Source of the DNA: Promicromonospora iranensis
Lineage (GTDB): Bacteria; Actinomycetota; Actinomycetes; Actinomycetales; Cellulomonadaceae
Reading direction: 5' to 3'
DNA: 64,000 bases
NCBI RefSeq assembly: GCF_028994775.1
Contig: NZ_JAJQMN010000015.1
Coordinates: forward strand, 40,933-104,932
Numbering within the stretch: the stretch's first letter is position 1; each line of letters begins with the position of its first letter. Made by a program: the position numbers and the translations under genes. This document shows positions 28,984 through 37,128 of the stretch, piece after piece. A model generated the notes under the pieces. It was not told where the DNA came from. It did not search any database and saw nothing but the letters and a program-made list of their open reading frames with translations.

Positions 28984-29958
28984 ATGATCACCGACGACGT
29001 CACGTCAGTTCCACGATCCCGGCCGGCCGTGCTGCGCAGACTGACACCGGTCATCGTCGCGTGGGCAGTCCTGTATGGATCGGTACGGATCTACTTCGCG
29101 CTGGGAAACGCGCCGACGTTCTCACCGCTGCCGCAGGACCTGATGCTCTACCCGTACTGGGGAGCGGTGGCGCTGTGTGCCGCCGCCGGCCTGGCAGCTG
29201 TCGCGTTGCGGCTGACCACAGGCAGTCGAGCGGTGCTGGCGGCCGCTTGGGCCGTCACCGCCGCGATCCTGGTCGCCTGTCCGCTGGTTCTTCTGGACAT
29301 CGTGGGTGGACTGCTCGCCGGCCTGGGCATTCCGATCGATCTGGTCTCGTTCGCGAGCCGCGCCGGAATGCTGTCCGGCGCGCTCCTGCTGGCGGCGGCG
29401 AGCCTGTCCTACCAGCGCGAGATGCGTGGCGGATGCCAGCGGTGCGGACGAGCCCGACCCGCCGTCCGGGACGAGCGGACCCCGCGGTGGGCCTGGTGGG
29501 CGGCCTATCTGGCCGTCGCCGGGTGCCTGGTGCGTGTCGCGGCTCAGCTGTCCGTCGGCTTCGGCGACATCGTGGATGACGCCGGGGTAGCGCTGGTCGT
29601 CTTCGAAGCAGGCTTCATCCTGGCGGGCACCCTGCTGCCGTTGGCGCTGGTGCATCGCTTCGGCCTCATCTGGCCCGCCTGGGTGCTGCCGCTGGCCGGT
29701 CGGCGTGTGCCGCGATGGCTGGTACTGGGCCCGGGCCTCCTCTTCGGCGGCATGATGACCCTGTACTTCGGGTTCGGCCTGGCGCAGATGGTCGGTGCGC
29801 TGGTCTCCGGCGCGGCCGTGTACGGCGACGGGGTCAGCAGCGCCGGGTTCCTGTGGACCTCCGTGTCGGCGTATCTGGTGTGGGGAGCCGGCCTCACGGT
29901 CGCGTCCGTCGCGCGGTTCCGGGCCACCCGGCCCAGCTGCCGCACGTGCGGCCTGTGA
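28984..29958 (+). CDS. Polytopic membrane protein with two CxxC motifs, function unknown
   Basis: I do not recognise the family. The product has 324 residues with about eight hydrophobic helices. A central loop near residues 150-156 reads GGCQRCGRARP, and the protein ends SCRTCGL, so two CxxC pairs lie outside the membrane, probably on the same side. They could bind a metal or form redox-active thiols. There is no clear ribosome site; AACAGT seven bases before the ATG is a weak -10. It is a single gene between TetR and a convergent GNAT gene. Confidence 0.75.
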   Translation: MITDDVTSVPRSRPAVLRRLTPVIVAWAVLYGSVRIYFALGNAPTFSPLPQDLMLYPYWGAVALCAAAGLAAVALRLTTGSRAVLAAAWAVTAAILVACPLVLLDIVGGLLAGLGIPIDLVSFASRAGMLSGALLLAAASLSYQREMRGGCQRCGRARPAVRDERTPRWAWWAAYLAVAGCLVRVAAQLSVGFGDIVDDAGVALVVFEAGFILAGTLLPLALVHRFGLIWPAWVLPLAGRRVPRWLVLGPGLLFGGMMTLYFGFGLAQMVGALVSGAAVYGDGVSSAGFLWTSVSAYLVWGAGLTVASVARFRATRPSCRTCGL

Positions 29959-29985
29959 GCCCGACGAAGCCGGCCAGGGGCCGGC

Positions 29986-30525
29986 TCAGAGCGCCTTGAC
30001 CATCAGCAGGCACGGGTCGTCGACCCAGAGGTCCGGGAACTCCTCCACCGGGTGGAATCCACAGGCTGTGTAGAACGCGCGGGTCTGGTCGAATCCCGGG
30101 TCGTGCGCCGACGGGCCGAGCGTCTTGACGCTCAGCAGGCGCACGCCCTGGGTGCGGAGGTCGTCCTCGACGCGCTCCAGGAGGGTCCGGCCGATTCCCG
30201 CGCGGTGATGCTTGCGCCGGACGGCCAGCAGGTGCACCTCCGCCGACGTCGGGTAGCGCTGGTCGAGGAGCAGCACGCCGAGCACGTCCTCGTACGGGAT
30301 CCTGCCGCCGTCGGCCTCGATCCCTTGAGCCGATCCGCCCGGCGCCACCCCCGGCGGCGGAGGTTCGGGCGCGGGAACCGCCACGTAGTTGGGGAACTTC
30401 GCCGCCGCCTCGACGTACTCGTGCGTGAACCGGTCGATGCCGAACCACTCCGGCAGCTCCTCGAGGATGTCGTGCGCGGCATCCGAGCGGCCGAGGGTCC
30501 TGACCACGGTGAACGTCCCAGACAC
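29986..30525 (-). CDS. GNAT-family N-acetyltransferase
   Basis: Acyl-CoA-dependent acetyltransferase of 179 residues. The acetyl-CoA loop is RRKHHRAGIGRTLL near residues 112-125, preceded by the strand VHLLAV, and the C-terminal TRAFYTACGFHPVEEFP is typical of the fold. The substrate cannot be inferred. It has an insertion around residues 50-70 rich in Pro and Gly. GTG start with TAAGTT seven bases upstream, probably leaderless. Confidence 0.88.
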   Translation of the reverse strand: MSGTFTVVRTLGRSDAAHDILEELPEWFGIDRFTHEYVEAAAKFPNYVAVPAPEPPPPGVAPGGSAQGIEADGGRIPYEDVLGVLLLDQRYPTSAEVHLLAVRRKHHRAGIGRTLLERVEDDLRTQGVRLLSVKTLGPSAHDPGFDQTRAFYTACGFHPVEEFPDLWVDDPCLLMVKAL

Positions 30526-30532
30526 GCGGCCT

Positions 30533-30538
30533 AACTTA
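30533..30538 (-). promoter_or_regulatory. -10 element, leaderless-type (GNAT gene)
   Basis: TAAGTT on the minus strand, seven bases, then GTG at 30525. Confidence 0.55.
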
Positions 30539-30652
30539 GACCGGACGGCCCAGGTTCACCCGCTGAACGCGAATACGCGAGGTAGAGCTCTGGCGAGGTA
30601 GGAACGGGGCGAAGCAGAACGCCGGCTCGCGTCCTGCGCCGCCCCGCTCCTT

Positions 30653-30700
30653 ACCTGATGTGAGACCTGATGTGGGACCTCAGGTGAGACCTGATGTGAG
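30653..30700. repeat. 12-bp tandem repeat, four copies, next to the htrA stop codon
   Basis: ACCTGATGTGAG, ACCTGATGTGGG, ACCTCAGGTGAG and ACCTGATGTGAG follow without gaps, ending four bases from the htrA stop. The rest of the 179-bp gap to the GNAT gene holds nothing else recognisable. Confidence 0.9.
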
Positions 30701-30704
30701 GGCG

Positions 30705-32303
30705 TCAGCCCTGGTTGCCGAACCACTCCTGCATCCAGTCCGGGACGTTGTTCGGCGCGCTCTGGTCCGAGCCGGAGTCCGGCTGCTGCCCGCCCTGCGA
30801 GCCCTGGTCCTGCGAGCCCTGGTCCTGGGTCGCCGACTCCTCCTTGACCGCGAGCGTGACGGTGACCTCCTCGGTGCTGCCGTCGCGCACCACGGTCAGC
30901 ACCGACTCGTCTCCGGCCTGCTTCTCCCGGACGAACGCCGTGAGGGACGCCGAGCCGTTGACCGCGTCACCGTCGATGGCGACGATCACGTCGCCCTGCT
31001 CGATGCCCGCCTCGCCGGCCGGCGAGTCCGGGGTGACCTCCACGACCCCCGCACCGCGGCGGGTGACGTCGTCGGCCGTGGCGGTGGCGTCCTGGAGCGA
31101 GACGCCGAGGAACGCGTGCTCGGCGGTGCCGTCCTCCTTGAGCTGGTCACCGATCTGCGTGGCCAGGTTCGACGGGATGGCGAAACCCAGGCCGATCGAG
31201 CCGGAGCCGCCCGACGCCATCCCGCTCGACAGGGTGGCGATCGAGGACGTGATGCCGATGACCTCGCCCGACGCGTTGAACAGCGGTCCACCCGAGTTGC
31301 CCGGGTTCACCGCGGCGTCGATCTGGATGGCGTTGGTGACCACCTGGTCCGAGCCGTCCTCGGCGCTGGCCGTGACGGGACGGTCCAGGGCGGACACGAT
31401 GCCCGTCGTGGCGGTGTTCGCCAGCCCCAGCGGGTTGCCGAGCGCCATCACGGGCTCGCCCACCACGACGTCCGACGAGTCCCCGAACTTCGCGGGCCTG
31501 AGGTCGGACGGCGGGTCGGACAGCTGCACGACGGCGAGGTCGGTGGCCGGGTCGGTGCCGACGATGTCGGCCTCGAACACGCGGCCGTCGCTCAGCGTCA
31601 CCTGGACCGTCGACGCGTCGGCGACGACGTGGTTGTTGGTGAGGATGCGGCCCTCGGAGTCCAGCACGACGCCCGAACCCTCCGCGCCGCCGCCCTGGCT
31701 CTCCACCTGGATCGCCACCACGGACTCCTGGACCGCCGAGGTGACGGACGTCCAGTTCGGGTTCTCGACGGTCGAGCTCCGCACGGGCACGTTCTGGCTG
31801 GCCGTCTGCCCGACGTCGGCCAGGGAGCCGACACCGTCGTCGTCGGTGAGCGACATGACACCGGCGGTGCCCAGGCTGGCCAGCAGCGCGGCGGCCGCGG
31901 CCGCGCTGACCACGGGAACCCAGGTGCGGTTCCTCGTCCTCTGCTCGCCCGACGCCGTCGCGGTCGCCGTGGCCGGCACCGCGTACGGGTTGACGTATCC
32001 GGACGTCGCGCCGGCGGCAGGCGCCGCGTGCTGCACGGGCAGCGGGTGCCGGACCGGCCCGCCCACGGGTACGGACGGGGGCGCCGGGGGCTGCGCAGGG
32101 TTCGACGGCTGGGCAGGGTTCGAGGGCTGCGCGGCGTTCGAGGACTGCTCAGGTGCCGCGTCGTGTGCCGGTGCGGGTGCGGGTGCCGGTGCGGCGACCG
32201 GCAGCTGCTGGGTCGGCTGCGTCGCGGGCGGCAGCTGCTCGGTGGGCTGCGTCGCGGGCGGCTGCTGGTCCGGCTGCGGAGTAGTGCTGTTCTCGTCGGT
32301 CAT
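30705..32303 (-). CDS. HtrA/DegQ-type serine protease with PDZ domain
   Basis: Envelope quality-control protease, 532 residues. Residues 1-125 are a Pro/Gln/Ala-rich cytoplasmic region with repeats such as QLPPATQPT and SNPAQP. One membrane helix spans about 129-151. The extracytoplasmic trypsin domain has His225 (TNNHVV), Asp255 (TDLAVV) and Ser337 (GNSGGP). One PDZ domain follows at about 400-490, and a Gln/Ser-rich tail ends the protein. ATG follows AAGGAGGG. It lies downstream of menC-menD on the same strand. Confidence 0.94.
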   Translation of the reverse strand: MTDENSTTPQPDQQPPATQPTEQLPPATQPTQQLPVAAPAPAPAPAHDAAPEQSSNAAQPSNPAQPSNPAQPPAPPSVPVGGPVRHPLPVQHAAPAAGATSGYVNPYAVPATATATASGEQRTRNRTWVPVVSAAAAAALLASLGTAGVMSLTDDDGVGSLADVGQTASQNVPVRSSTVENPNWTSVTSAVQESVVAIQVESQGGGAEGSGVVLDSEGRILTNNHVVADASTVQVTLSDGRVFEADIVGTDPATDLAVVQLSDPPSDLRPAKFGDSSDVVVGEPVMALGNPLGLANTATTGIVSALDRPVTASAEDGSDQVVTNAIQIDAAVNPGNSGGPLFNASGEVIGITSSIATLSSGMASGGSGSIGLGFAIPSNLATQIGDQLKEDGTAEHAFLGVSLQDATATADDVTRRGAGVVEVTPDSPAGEAGIEQGDVIVAIDGDAVNGSASLTAFVREKQAGDESVLTVVRDGSTEEVTVTLAVKEESATQDQGSQDQGSQGGQQPDSGSDQSAPNNVPDWMQEWFGNQG

Positions 32304-32387
32304 CGTGACCCTCCTTGAAGTCAGAACCAGTTGACACCCCCTTCCTTGCTCCAGCCTTGGACGAGTCTGTGAGTTTGCTGCATGCCC

Positions 32388-34178
32388 TCACGGCTGGACG
32401 GCAGCGACCATGCGGCGCGCCAGCTCGGTCGTCTCCGTCTGCCGGTCCGCGCGCGGCACCCGCACCTCGATGACCTGGATGCCGTGACTCGGCGCCTGCA
32501 GCGCATGACGCAGGGTCGGCACGTCCTTCACCAGCTGGTGGTCCACGCCGTACCCCGCGCACAGCTGCGCCAGGTTCGACCCGTGCGGCGTACCGAAGAC
32601 CCGCTCGAACGTGGCGCTCGCGGCACTGCCCGTGTCGGCGAGCGCACCGTGCTCCAGCGTCGCGAAGATCGATCCGCCGTCGTCGTTCACCACGACGATC
32701 TCGAGGTCCACCTGGGGCTCGTCCGGCCCCCGGAGCAGACCGCCGACGTCGTGCAGGAACGTGAGGTCGCCCAGGAGAGCGCGTGTGCGCAGGCCACGCC
32801 GGGCGGCGGCGAGCGCGACCCCGACCGCCGTCGACACGGTGCCGTCGATGCCCGCGAGACCCCGGTTGGCGAGGACCGCCGGGCCCGGGCCGTCGAGGCC
32901 GAGCACCAGCTCGAGGTCCCGCACGGGGTTGGACGAGCCGACCACCAGCAGGTCGTCCGGCCCGAGCACCGCGGCGACGGCCCGGGCCACGGAGAGCGCG
33001 GTGGGCCCGCCGAGGACGGCGTCGTCGCTGGTGACGTCGTCGAGCACACGGGACGCCTGCGCCCCGGCGGCACGCCAGCGCTCCAGGAAGGCGGACGGCG
33101 GCGGCGTGGATGTCTCGAACCAGGCGGGCGCCACGCCCGGTAGCACGACGGCGGCGTTGCGGGCGGCGTCCGGCCACGGACCGGCGCCCGGCGCGACCAC
33201 GGTGACCGTGACGTCGGGCCGGGCCAGCAGCCGCTGCACCGGCCGCGAGAGCGTGGGCCGGCCGAGGACGACCACCTGCTCGATCCCCGCGGCGAGCTCG
33301 TCCGACCCGAGCAGCACCCGGTACGCGGCGATCGCGTTGGGTCCGCCGGTCGCGCCCGACGAGGGTTCCGCGAACAGCGGCCAGCCCTGCACCTCGGCGA
33401 GCTGCCTGGCATCGGTGCCCGCACCGTCACCCGCGACGACGACCGTCCGCGCCGGGTCACCCGGCAGCGCGGGCGACGCGACGTGCTGCAGCACCGCGGG
33501 CACGACGAGCGGCGGGTCCGGCTCGGGGTGACCCTCCTGCGCGGTGTCCGCGGGCAGCCCCGGCAGCGGGGCCGACGGCGCCAGCGGGTCCCGGAACGCC
33601 AGGTTGAGGTGCACGGGGCCGGGATGCCCCGACCGGAACCCAAGGGCGGCGCTGACCGCACGCCCGGTGACGCTCCGCAGGTCCCTCAGCTCCTGCGCGC
33701 TCGCGGTGCCCGGCTCGGCGCCGGGCTCGCCCGCCAGGCCCTGGCTGCCCGACGGCGCCGGCACGTCCACGGCGAACCGCACCGCCGAGCCGAAGATGCC
33801 CACCTGGTCGGTGGTCTGTGACGCCCCGGTGCCGCGCAGCTCGTGCGGCCGGTCGGCGGTGAGCAGGATCAGCGGCAGCCCGGTGTGGCTCGCCTCCAGC
33901 ACGGCGGGGTGCAGGTTCGCGACCGCGGTCCCCGACGTCGTGACGACGGCGACCGGTGCACCCTCCGAGGCCTTCGACAGGCCGAGCGCGAGGAACCCCG
34001 CCGACCGCTCGTCGATCCGCACGTGCAGCGTGACCCGGCCGGCGTCGGCGGCCTCCGCCGCGGCGTAGGCAAGGGGGGCGCTGCGCGAGCCGGGGGCGAG
34101 CACGATGTCCTCCACACCCCGGCTGACCAGGTCCGCGACCAGTGCGCGAGCGGCGGTGACGGCGGGCGGGATCGTCAT
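32388..34178 (-). CDS. menD: SEPHCHC synthase (2-succinyl-5-enolpyruvyl-6-hydroxy-3-cyclohexene-1-carboxylate synthase)
   Basis: Thiamine-diphosphate enzyme that joins isochorismate and 2-oxoglutarate in menaquinone synthesis. It has 596 residues. Features are the N-terminal LAPGSRSAPLAYAA, the pyrimidine-domain RIDERSAGFLALGLSK with its catalytic Glu, and the TPP motif GDLTFLHD continued to VNDDGGSIF. ATG giving MTIPPAVTAARAL overlaps the menC stop by four bases; a 270-residue upstream extension in frame lies inside menC and was rejected. Confidence 0.97.
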   Translation of the reverse strand: MTIPPAVTAARALVADLVSRGVEDIVLAPGSRSAPLAYAAAEAADAGRVTLHVRIDERSAGFLALGLSKASEGAPVAVVTTSGTAVANLHPAVLEASHTGLPLILLTADRPHELRGTGASQTTDQVGIFGSAVRFAVDVPAPSGSQGLAGEPGAEPGTASAQELRDLRSVTGRAVSAALGFRSGHPGPVHLNLAFRDPLAPSAPLPGLPADTAQEGHPEPDPPLVVPAVLQHVASPALPGDPARTVVVAGDGAGTDARQLAEVQGWPLFAEPSSGATGGPNAIAAYRVLLGSDELAAGIEQVVVLGRPTLSRPVQRLLARPDVTVTVVAPGAGPWPDAARNAAVVLPGVAPAWFETSTPPPSAFLERWRAAGAQASRVLDDVTSDDAVLGGPTALSVARAVAAVLGPDDLLVVGSSNPVRDLELVLGLDGPGPAVLANRGLAGIDGTVSTAVGVALAAARRGLRTRALLGDLTFLHDVGGLLRGPDEPQVDLEIVVVNDDGGSIFATLEHGALADTGSAASATFERVFGTPHGSNLAQLCAGYGVDHQLVKDVPTLRHALQAPSHGIQVIEVRVPRADRQTETTELARRMVAAVQP

Positions 34179-35152
34179 GCGTCCTCCAGGATCCGGGTCA
34201 GTCGGTGGTACCGCGCGAGCCAGCGCTCTGCGGTCAGATGGTCGGCCGCGGCGGCCGCGAGCGCCCCGGGCGAGGGTTCGGGGCGGCGGACGGGGAGCGC
34301 GCCGTCGACGGGCAGCAGCGGCTCGGCGACGACGTCGTGCACCAGGAGCTGGGAGGTCGCGAGCCCGCAGGCGTAGGGCAGCTCGGGCAGGGCGGCAGCG
34401 AGGGCGACGCCGGCGGCGAGGCCGATCGAGCTCTCCAGCGCGGACGAGACGACGACGGGCAGCCCTACCTGTTCGGCGAGGTCGAGGCAGGCGCGGACGC
34501 CGCCGAGGGGCTGGACCTTGAGGACGACTATGTCGGCAGCCTCCTCGCGCACCACCCGCAGGGGGTCGGACGCGCGGCGGATGGACTCGTCGGCCGCGAC
34601 GGGTACGTCCTGCTTGCGGCGGACGAGAGCCAGGTCCTCGACGGCCGCGCAGGGCTGTTCCACGTACTCGAGCCCGCCCGCCGCGCGGTCGATCTCGGCC
34701 AGGTGGGCGAGGGCTTCGCCGGTGGTCCAGGCGGCGTTGGCGTCGATCCGGATGGCGCCGTCGGGCCCGAGGGCCTCTCGGACCGCCGCTACCCGTTCGA
34801 CCTCGGCGGACACGGGTTCGAGCGTGCCGTCCGGCCCGCGCTGGGCGACCTTGACCTTGGCGGTTCGGCAGCCGCCGGACGCCAGGACGATCTCCCGAGC
34901 CCGGTCCGGCCCGACGGCGGGGACCGTCACGTTCACCGGGACGCTCTGCCGGACCGGTTCGGGCCAGCCGACGAAGGCGGCCTCGCGGGCCGCGCGCAGC
35001 CACGTCGCCGACTCCGCGTCGTCGTAGTCCCAGAACGGCGACAGCTCGCCCCAGCCGGCAGGGCCGTGCAGCAGGACGCCGTCGCGCACGTCGATACCGC
35101 GAAAGCGGGTTTGTAGGGGCGTCGACCAGACGACGGGTTCACCGATCAGCAC
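34175..35152 (-). CDS. menC: o-succinylbenzoate synthase
   Basis: Enolase-superfamily dehydratase that forms o-succinylbenzoate. It has 325 residues. Catalytic KxK is in TAKVKVAQ, metal ligands are in RIDANAAW, EYVEQPC and VAADESI, and the second catalytic lysine is in VVLKVQPLGG. GTG start (MLIGEPVVWSTP) has TAGCCT six bases upstream, so the menC-menD transcript is probably leaderless. The stop overlaps menD. Confidence 0.96.
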   Translation of the reverse strand: MLIGEPVVWSTPLQTRFRGIDVRDGVLLHGPAGWGELSPFWDYDDAESATWLRAAREAAFVGWPEPVRQSVPVNVTVPAVGPDRAREIVLASGGCRTAKVKVAQRGPDGTLEPVSAEVERVAAVREALGPDGAIRIDANAAWTTGEALAHLAEIDRAAGGLEYVEQPCAAVEDLALVRRKQDVPVAADESIRRASDPLRVVREEAADIVVLKVQPLGGVRACLDLAEQVGLPVVVSSALESSIGLAAGVALAAALPELPYACGLATSQLLVHDVVAEPLLPVDGALPVRRPEPSPGALAAAAADHLTAERWLARYHRLTRILEDA

Positions 35153-35158
35153 AGGCTC

Positions 35159-35164
35159 AGGCTA
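35159..35164 (-). promoter_or_regulatory. -10 element, leaderless-type (menC-menD)
   Basis: TAGCCT on the minus strand, six bases, then GTG at 35152. A 12-bp direct repeat array lies about 40 bp further upstream. Confidence 0.6.
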
Positions 35165-35200
35165 ACGACCCACGCGAGCCGGCCGGGCCCTCCCGGCTCC

Positions 35201-35236
35201 TGACGCTGGTTCCGGCGCTGGTTCTGACGCTGGTTC
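35201..35236. repeat. 12-bp tandem repeat, three copies
   Basis: TGACGCTGGTTC, CGGCGCTGGTTC and TGACGCTGGTTC follow without gaps in the 146-bp gap between the hexapeptide-repeat gene and menC. They lie about 40-75 bp upstream of the menC -10, so they could be operator repeats or a variable repeat. Confidence 0.85.
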
Positions 35237-35293
35237 GGCAGGCTCTGGAGCGCCGGAACCGAGGCCGGCATGGTCGGATCCGGCCTGCTGAAC
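35233..35293. terminator. Hairpin after the hexapeptide-repeat gene
   Basis: GTTCGGCAGGC pairs with GCCTGCTGAAC (one G-U) across a 39-base interior. It is close to the stop of the minus-strand gene ending at 35299. The arm sequence resembles that of the hairpin at 51551-51611. Confidence 0.5.
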
Positions 35294-35298
35294 GCGGG

Positions 35299-35901
35299 TC
35301 AGTCCACTCCGGGCAGCGGCCCGTCAGTGGAGTGGGCGGCGTAGTAGTCCGACTGGCGGCGCATGAGCTCGCGCATCGAGACGTCCCTGCCAACCCCGTA
35401 CACAGTGCCGGGGAAGTCGAGCTCACGCTGGATCGCCCAGATCTCCTCGTGCCGGTCGGGCGGCAGGATCGTGGCGGGGTCGCCGACCGCGACCCAGCCG
35501 ATCGGCACGACCGCTCCCGGCGCCACCACGGTGTTGACCTGCACGACGCCGTGGATGCGCACCTCGGCGCCCGTGCCGATGACGCTCCCCGGGAACAGTG
35601 CGGCGCCGGTGGCGATGAAGACCTCGTCCTCGACGGTGCTGCCGTTGACGTGGGCGTGCGGGCCGATCATGACTGCGGACCCGATGCGTGCAGGGTGGTC
35701 CCGGCGTCCGCGGACGAGCGCGTTCTCCATGACGACGGTGTCCTCGCCGATCACCACGGCGCCGTCCTCGGCCGTGAGCACGGCTCCGTGCAGGATCCTC
35801 GCGCCCGCCCCGACGCGGGCGTCACCGACGACGGTCGCCGACGGGGCGACGTAGGCCGACGGGTCGATGGAGGGTTCGAGACCGCGATGGCGGATGAGCA
35901 T
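35299..35901 (-). CDS. Gamma-carbonic-anhydrase-like hexapeptide-repeat protein
   Basis: Left-handed beta-helix protein of 200 residues in the PaaY/gamma-carbonic-anhydrase group. Isoleucine-patch repeats run from about residue 15 to 140. Histidines at HGAV, RRDHPARIG and IGPHAHVNG match the trimer-interface zinc ligands of gamma carbonic anhydrases, and a helical tail follows. Activity could be carbonic anhydrase or an acyl-CoA thioesterase-like role. ATG at 35901 follows GAGAGGAA. Confidence 0.85.
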   Translation of the reverse strand: MLIRHRGLEPSIDPSAYVAPSATVVGDARVGAGARILHGAVLTAEDGAVVIGEDTVVMENALVRGRRDHPARIGSAVMIGPHAHVNGSTVEDEVFIATGAALFPGSVIGTGAEVRIHGVVQVNTVVAPGAVVPIGWVAVGDPATILPPDRHEEIWAIQRELDFPGTVYGVGRDVSMRELMRRQSDYYAAHSTDGPLPGVD

Positions 35902-36037
35902 GTAAGGGTTCCTCTCGTCGCGGTCACCTTAAGCGCCGACACCCACACGACATCGAGCGCCCGCGGTTGTTTCGTAAAACGAACGGTAGCGACCGGTTCA
36001 TGAAACAAGGCCCGCCATCGACTCACCCGCCCCGAAC

Positions 36038-36043
36038 TAGGCT
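36038..36043 (+). promoter_or_regulatory. -10 element, leaderless-type (menB)
   Basis: TAGGCT followed by seven bases and GTG at 36051. No ribosome site. Confidence 0.6.
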
Positions 36044-36050
36044 TTGCCGC

Positions 36051-37004
36051 GTGAGCACGAGCACCGAACTGCCCCAGCAAGTCTCCGAGACGTTCGACCC
36101 GCAGCGCTGGCGCGCGGTGTCCGGCTTCGACGACCTGACCGACCTTACGTACCACCGCGGCGTCGACCGCACCGGTCCGGAGCCGCGTGACCTGCCGGTG
36201 GTCCGCGTCGCGTTCGACCGGCCGGAGGTCCGCAACGCGTTCCGCCCGCACACGGTGGACGAGCTGTACCGGGTGATGGACCACGCGCGGATGACGTCCG
36301 ACGTCGGCACGGTGCTGCTGACCGGCAACGGCCCCTCCCCCAAGGACGGCGGCTGGGCGTTCTGCAGCGGCGGTGACCAGCGCATCCGCGGGCGGGACGG
36401 CTACCGCTACGCGGAGGGTGAGAACGCCGACTCCATCGACCCGGCCAAGGCCGGACGCCTGCACATCCTGGAGGTGCAGCGCCTGATCCGGACCATGCCC
36501 AAGGTCGTGGTCGCGGTCGTGGACGGCTGGGCTGCCGGCGGCGGGCACTCCCTGCACGTCGTCGCCGACCTCACCGTCGCGTGCCGCGAGCACGGCAGGT
36601 TCAAGCAGACCGACGCCGACGTCGGCTCGTTCGACGCCGGGTACGGGTCCGCGTACTTCGCCCGCCAGATCGGGCAGAAGCGCGCCCGCGAGGTCTTCTT
36701 CCTCGCCCGTGAGTACTCCGCCGACGACGCCGAGCGCTGGGGCTCCGTCAACGAGGTAGCGGCCCACGAGGACCTGGAAGGGCTCGCGCTCGAGTACGCG
36801 CGGATCATCGCCACCAAGTCGCCGCAGGCCATCCGGATGCTGAAGTTCGCGTTCAACGCGGCCGACGACGGCATCGCGGGGCAGCAGGTGTTCGCCGGCG
36901 AGGCGACGCGGCTGGCGTACATGACGGACGAGGCGGTCGAGGGCAAGGAGGCGTTCCTGGAGCGCCGCGAGCCGGACTGGTCGGCCTTCCCCTACTACTA
37001 CTAG
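36051..37004 (+). CDS. menB: 1,4-dihydroxy-2-naphthoyl-CoA synthase
   Basis: Crotonase-fold enzyme that closes the naphthoate ring. It has 317 residues from GTG (VSTSTELPQQ). Oxyanion-hole segments are FCSGGDQRIRG and WAAGGGHSLHVVADL; TDADVGSFDAGYGSAY carries the active-site Asp and Tyr typical of MenB. The C-terminus RREPDWSAFPYYY is the conserved tail that reaches the next subunit. An ATG at 36000 could extend it by 17 residues, but TAGGCT would then lie inside the gene. The stop codon opens a 16-bp tandem repeat. Confidence 0.96.
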   Translation: MSTSTELPQQVSETFDPQRWRAVSGFDDLTDLTYHRGVDRTGPEPRDLPVVRVAFDRPEVRNAFRPHTVDELYRVMDHARMTSDVGTVLLTGNGPSPKDGGWAFCSGGDQRIRGRDGYRYAEGENADSIDPAKAGRLHILEVQRLIRTMPKVVVAVVDGWAAGGGHSLHVVADLTVACREHGRFKQTDADVGSFDAGYGSAYFARQIGQKRAREVFFLAREYSADDAERWGSVNEVAAHEDLEGLALEYARIIATKSPQAIRMLKFAFNAADDGIAGQQVFAGEATRLAYMTDEAVEGKEAFLERREPDWSAFPYYY

Positions 37005-37043
37005 TCGTCACTATTACTAGTCGTCACTATTACTAGTCGTCAC
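37005..37043. repeat. 16-bp tandem repeat at the menB stop codon
   Basis: TCGTCACTATTACTAG occurs twice in full, and a third copy breaks off after TCGTCAC. The TACTAG end of each copy reproduces the last bases of menB including its stop, so the array looks like slippage or duplication of the 3' end. The rest of the gap to 37128 shows nothing else clear. Confidence 0.9.
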
Positions 37044-37128
37044 ATGGCCGCCGGACCGAGATCTGAACGTCCTCCGGAGCCCGGATCGACGGACAGGTGA
37101 CGGTTCGGCGAACGACGTGACGGCGGGG

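Noticed and set aside
34179..35003. N-terminal extension of MenD by about 275 residues
   Set aside because: The extension is an out-of-frame reading of menC; MenD family proteins begin at the ATG at 34178.
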